Origin: Thiohalorhabdus sp. Cl-TMA | Lineage (GTDB): Bacteria; Pseudomonadota; Gammaproteobacteria; Thiohalorhabdales; Thiohalorhabdaceae | DNA length: 64,000 nt | Assembly (NCBI RefSeq): GCF_041821045.1 | Contig: NZ_JBGUAW010000011.1 | Span: forward strand, 62,001 to 126,000 | Direction of reading: 5' to 3' | Shown here: piece after piece, positions 61,781 through 64,000 of the stretch | Numbering within the stretch: the stretch's first letter is position 1 | How the letters are laid out: each line of letters starts with the position of its first letter | Translations under genes and position numbers: made by a program | The notes under the pieces: model-generated | What the model was told of the DNA's origin: nothing | The model's input: only the letters and a program-made list of their open reading frames with translations | The model's database searches: none

Positions 61781-62185
61781 CTACTGCGTCCCTCCGCCGG
61801 AGCCTCCGCCCTGCGGTTCACCCTGCCGCTGCTGACCGGGCGATTTGCCATCCTTGGGCTGGATCCCCAGGGCGAACAGCGTCGGGTTATCGAGATTCCC
61901 GGTGGGCTTGATGCCCATATCCTCCTGGAACTGCACCAGCGCGGAAGAGGTCTTCTTGCCCATCTTCCCGTCCACTTGGCCAACGCTGTAGCCCTCGTCA
62001 TTCAAGGCCTGCTGGACCTTCCGGACCACCTCCGGGCCCAGCTTTTCCTTCTGGTACCCCATCTGCTCCCATTTCTTCTTGGTCTTATCGGGAGCGGGGC
62101 CCTGACCCTGCATACCGGCCATCGCCGGCCCACCGGCCAGCAACGCCGCAGTGGCCAGTACGGTAACGAGCTTGTTCCCTTTCAT
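61781..62185 (-). CDS. Secreted peptidoglycan-binding domain protein
   Basis: A 134-residue protein with a signal peptide (LVTVLATAALLAGGPAMA). The body is a PG_binding_1-like three-helix module (VRKVQQALNDEGYSVGQVDG, KMGKKTSSALVQFQEDMGI), then a Gly/Gln/Pro tail. It should bind cell-wall peptidoglycan in the periplasm; no catalytic domain is present. GAGGGTAAG precedes ATG 62185; an ATG at 62200 is also in frame. Confidence 0.83.
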   Translation of the reverse strand: MKGNKLVTVLATAALLAGGPAMAGMQGQGPAPDKTKKKWEQMGYQKEKLGPEVVRKVQQALNDEGYSVGQVDGKMGKKTSSALVQFQEDMGIKPTGNLDNPTLFALGIQPKDGKSPGQQRQGEPQGGGSGGGTQ

Positions 62186-62362
62186 GACGCTTACCCTCAT
62201 CGGAAATGAAATTTCCCGATATGAATAATATGCCCCGATTTGTTCCACAATGCGGTTTCAACCCAACCTTAACAGGGAAACCGTGAACAATTCCGGTAAG
62301 CGCCTGAAAATATTGAAACAACCGCCATTTTACCGCAACCAAACCCATAGTTTTCGGTATTT

Positions 62363-62396
62363 AAAGGAAAAAACGAGGAACCTCTCGGAGGTTTCC
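62363..62396 (-). terminator. Terminator of the YrhK-like gene
   Basis: GGAACCTC (62377-62384) pairs with GAGGTTTCC (62388-62396) with one bulged base; on the minus strand the stem is followed by TCGTTTTTTCC. It sits 19 bases after the stop of the minus-strand YrhK-like gene, as an intrinsic terminator should. Confidence 0.65.
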
Positions 62397-62414
62397 CATG
62401 CCCGCCACCGGCAT

Positions 62415-62714
62415 CTAGAAGTCCCACCGCTCCGGGGGCATCGACCGCAGATGGACCTGGTGCGCTAGCCGGATCATGGGCCGCACCAGCAACTGGGCGC
62501 TCCCCAACACGAACAGCCAGATCCCCGTGTCCTGCCAGGTGTGCCAGAAGAATGCGATGCTACCCAGCAGAAACCACAACCCGATCAGGAAGTCGTTGAG
62601 AATGCTGGCCGCCTGATACCGCTGCCGGATGATGAGCTCTTCCCGGCCCATGCGGATCACCAGCTGCTCGTCGCCGTCATTTCTGTCAACGCGCTCAATA
62701 TGCTCGCGAGTCAC
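62415..62714 (-). CDS. YrhK-family small membrane protein
   Basis: A 99-residue protein with the YrhK pattern: LIIRQRYQAASILNDFLIGL, WFLLGSIAFFW, then a second hydrophobic helix (GIWLFVLGSAQLLVRPMIRL). Two membrane helices are likely. Function unknown. The start is GTG 62714 with GGAG upstream. It follows the YjbQ-like gene by 58 bases on the same strand. Confidence 0.82.
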   Translation of the reverse strand: MTREHIERVDRNDGDEQLVIRMGREELIIRQRYQAASILNDFLIGLWFLLGSIAFFWHTWQDTGIWLFVLGSAQLLVRPMIRLAHQVHLRSMPPERWDF

Positions 62715-62772
62715 CGCAGATCTCCATTGCCCTGCCCACGTGAAATGCCCCGGATACCGTGGGCACTGCCCG

Positions 62773-63186
62773 TTATTCCGGTGTATCGCGCAGAATCGTG
62801 CAGATCACGGATCGGCGCGTCCGCGGGCCGTCGAATTCGCAAAGGAACAGGCCCTGCCAAGTGGACAGACCGAGCCGCCCTTCCATGAGAGGGATGGTCT
62901 CGGAGGGCCCCACCAGTCCGGATTTCAGGTGTGCATCCCCGTTGCCGTCCTGGGCGTCGTGCTCCCATACCCCGCACGGGGCCAACTCCCGGAGAAGATG
63001 CACCACGTCGCGGGGCACGCTCCGGTCCCAGTTCTCCTGGATCATGATCCCCGCAGTGGCGCCCTGCACATAGACGGAAACCAGCCCGTCGGCCACACCG
63101 GAACCTCTTACCGCATCCTCCACCTGCGGCGTGATGTCCACCAGTTCTTCCCGCTCGTGCGTGGCCACCTCCAGGGTCCGGCGCAT
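62773..63186 (-). CDS. YjbQ/UPF0047 family protein (secondary thiamine-phosphate synthase type)
   Basis: A 137-residue protein with the family blocks VEDAVRGSGVADGLVSVYVQ, ATAGIMIQENWD, DGNGDAHLKSGLVGPSETIP and TWQGLFLCEFDGPRTRRSV. The His and Glu in these blocks hold the site; E. coli YjbQ has weak thiamine-phosphate synthase activity. Canonical HHTTAAVxINE is changed here to VQGATAGIMIQEN, losing the HHT residues. GGAGGAGG precedes ATG 63186. Confidence 0.88.
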   Translation of the reverse strand: MRRTLEVATHEREELVDITPQVEDAVRGSGVADGLVSVYVQGATAGIMIQENWDRSVPRDVVHLLRELAPCGVWEHDAQDGNGDAHLKSGLVGPSETIPLMEGRLGLSTWQGLFLCEFDGPRTRRSVICTILRDTPE

Positions 63187-63262
63187 GGTCCACCTCCTCC
63201 GCATTGGCTCCCGGGCCCGACAGGATAGCAAGCGGCCCAGTCGCCGGAACCCGTCACGGCAG

Positions 63263-63862
63263 TCAATCCCCCGCCAGCTCGCGGTCCAGCTCCCGCTGCG
63301 CCTGGCGAGCCCGGAACTCCTCGTACAGCGCGGCCTCCCGGGCGGGCTCCAGGTGCTTGCCGCTAGCCTCCAGCAGATCGGTGAACAGACCCTTAAGGCG
63401 CTCCGGATCCATGCCGACCATGGCGCATAGATACTGCCCGTCCTCGCCGAGAACCACATAGCGGAGCTTCCGGATCTCGGAGCCCATCAGGTACGTCTCG
63501 GTCACCTGCCGGGACACGGATTCGAAAGTGCCTCCGGCCACGGTGCCGCCGCGGGCCTGGACCTGGCGCCGATAGGCCTTGTCCATGGCCTGAATCTTGA
63601 CCCGGATCTGCTTGGCGAGATTGGCCCGGGCGAGGGCCACGGCCTCGGCCTTGTCCAGGCTGAGCTCGCCGCTCGCGCGGGTACACTCCGTGGCCGCCAT
63701 GCCGCCTTTCACCTCCGGATCCACCACCCAGTCGGGTACCTGAGGTCCACCGCCGTCCGCGTGCAGGGCGGTTTCCGTTTTCTCCGCCGTGCCGCAGCCG
63801 GCAAGGCCGGCCAGAACGGTCCATGCCAGACACGTCCACAACGCATTCCGCCGCTTACTCAT
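63263..63862 (-). CDS. LPP20-family lipoprotein
   Basis: A 199-residue lipoprotein (signal LAWTVLAGLAGC). The LPP20 domain is seen as PDWVVDPEVKGGMAATECTR, then AEAVALARANLAKQIRVKIQ and SVSRQVTETYLMGSEIRKLR, with YLCAMVGMDPERLKGLF at the end. LPP20 relatives are outer-membrane lipoproteins; some are flagellar or surface proteins. The start at 63862 begins the signal; an in-frame ATG at 63919 would add 19 polar residues. Confidence 0.82.
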   Translation of the reverse strand: MSKRRNALWTCLAWTVLAGLAGCGTAEKTETALHADGGGPQVPDWVVDPEVKGGMAATECTRASGELSLDKAEAVALARANLAKQIRVKIQAMDKAYRRQVQARGGTVAGGTFESVSRQVTETYLMGSEIRKLRYVVLGEDGQYLCAMVGMDPERLKGLFTDLLEASGKHLEPAREAALYEEFRARQAQRELDRELAGD

Positions 63863-64000
63863 CGCCACCGCCTTTCCGCTCCCATGTTCGGGTTCGGGAT
63901 ACTCGGGATTTTCTTCCATTGTGGCGGGGGACCAACCGAACCGAACCTCCCGGCGCCGGGGAAGTTGACTCCTGTCAGATCCGCCGGTGGGGCACTAGCG

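Noticed and set aside
1-64000. tRNA, rRNA or riboswitch genes
   Set aside because: I looked through the spacers for tRNA-like cloverleaf ends and known leader motifs and saw none; a covariance-model search would be needed to exclude small RNAs.

Overview
The window is a high-GC proteobacterial chromosome segment. The most likely host is a free-living, methanol-oxidising gammaproteobacterium. The support is a complete calcium-type methanol dehydrogenase cluster (mxaFJGIRSACKLD), a formaldehyde-activating-enzyme homologue, a PilU-type pilus ATPase, GluQ, YjbQ and OFA-type transporters. Many proteins are acidic, which would fit a salt-adapted organism, but that is inference only. I found no rRNA, tRNA, CRISPR array or intact transposase.

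Layout, left half. 0-5.3 kb: the end of an NDUFA9-like protein, a Fae homologue with its catalytic His replaced, a chemoreceptor, small envelope proteins and a triple-BON protein. 5.5-11.6 kb: an RND efflux pair, then a palindromic element with flanking direct repeats, then a lipoprotein built from eight repeats. 11.8-20.6 kb: a LuxR regulator, a cysteine-synthase-like enzyme, a hybrid histidine kinase, gluQ, an NnrU-like membrane protein, a rhodanese, a PilU-type ATPase and an entericidin-like micropeptide. 20.6-23.4 kb: an OmpR/EnvZ-type pair divergent from an EF-hand protein. 23.6-29.4 kb: a short cis-prenyltransferase homologue, a decayed TonB receptor, DUF1244, a 36-codon ORF coupled to a PRTase-HAD protein, a DAACS symporter and a BamE-like lipoprotein.

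Methanol oxidation, 29.6-40.8 kb. A strong sigma-54-like promoter and a 14-bp palindrome lie far upstream of mxaF. mxaF (large subunit), mxaJ, mxaG (cytochrome cL) and mxaI (small subunit) follow with spacers that contain hairpins. Then mxaR-S-A-C-K-L-D and a YVTN beta-propeller lipoprotein are joined almost entirely by 1-4 nt overlaps. MxaF makes formaldehyde in the periplasm, MxaG takes the electrons, and the RSACKLD products are known in other methylotrophs to be needed for assembly or calcium insertion.

Right half. 40.8-48.4 kb: a HAD phosphatase, then a leftward cluster (lipoprotein, Tat-exported DUF1501 protein, TlpA thioredoxin, DUF4266, DUF3570) opposite a rightward apbE. This looks like a poorly described envelope redox or maturation system. 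48.4-51.7 kb: a remnant of an AraC regulator, a MarR-MFS pair and a lipoprotein. 51.7-57.4 kb: DUF779 and aldehyde dehydrogenase behind a sigma-54-type promoter with a palindromic upstream site, divergent from a sigma-54 activator; then an OFA transporter with its small subunit. 57.4-64 kb: a gene-poor 1-kb stretch, a zinc alcohol dehydrogenase pseudogene with a lost start and two frameshifts, a DUF4139 protein, a DksA-like zinc finger, a peptidoglycan-binding protein, YrhK, YjbQ and an LPP20-like lipoprotein.
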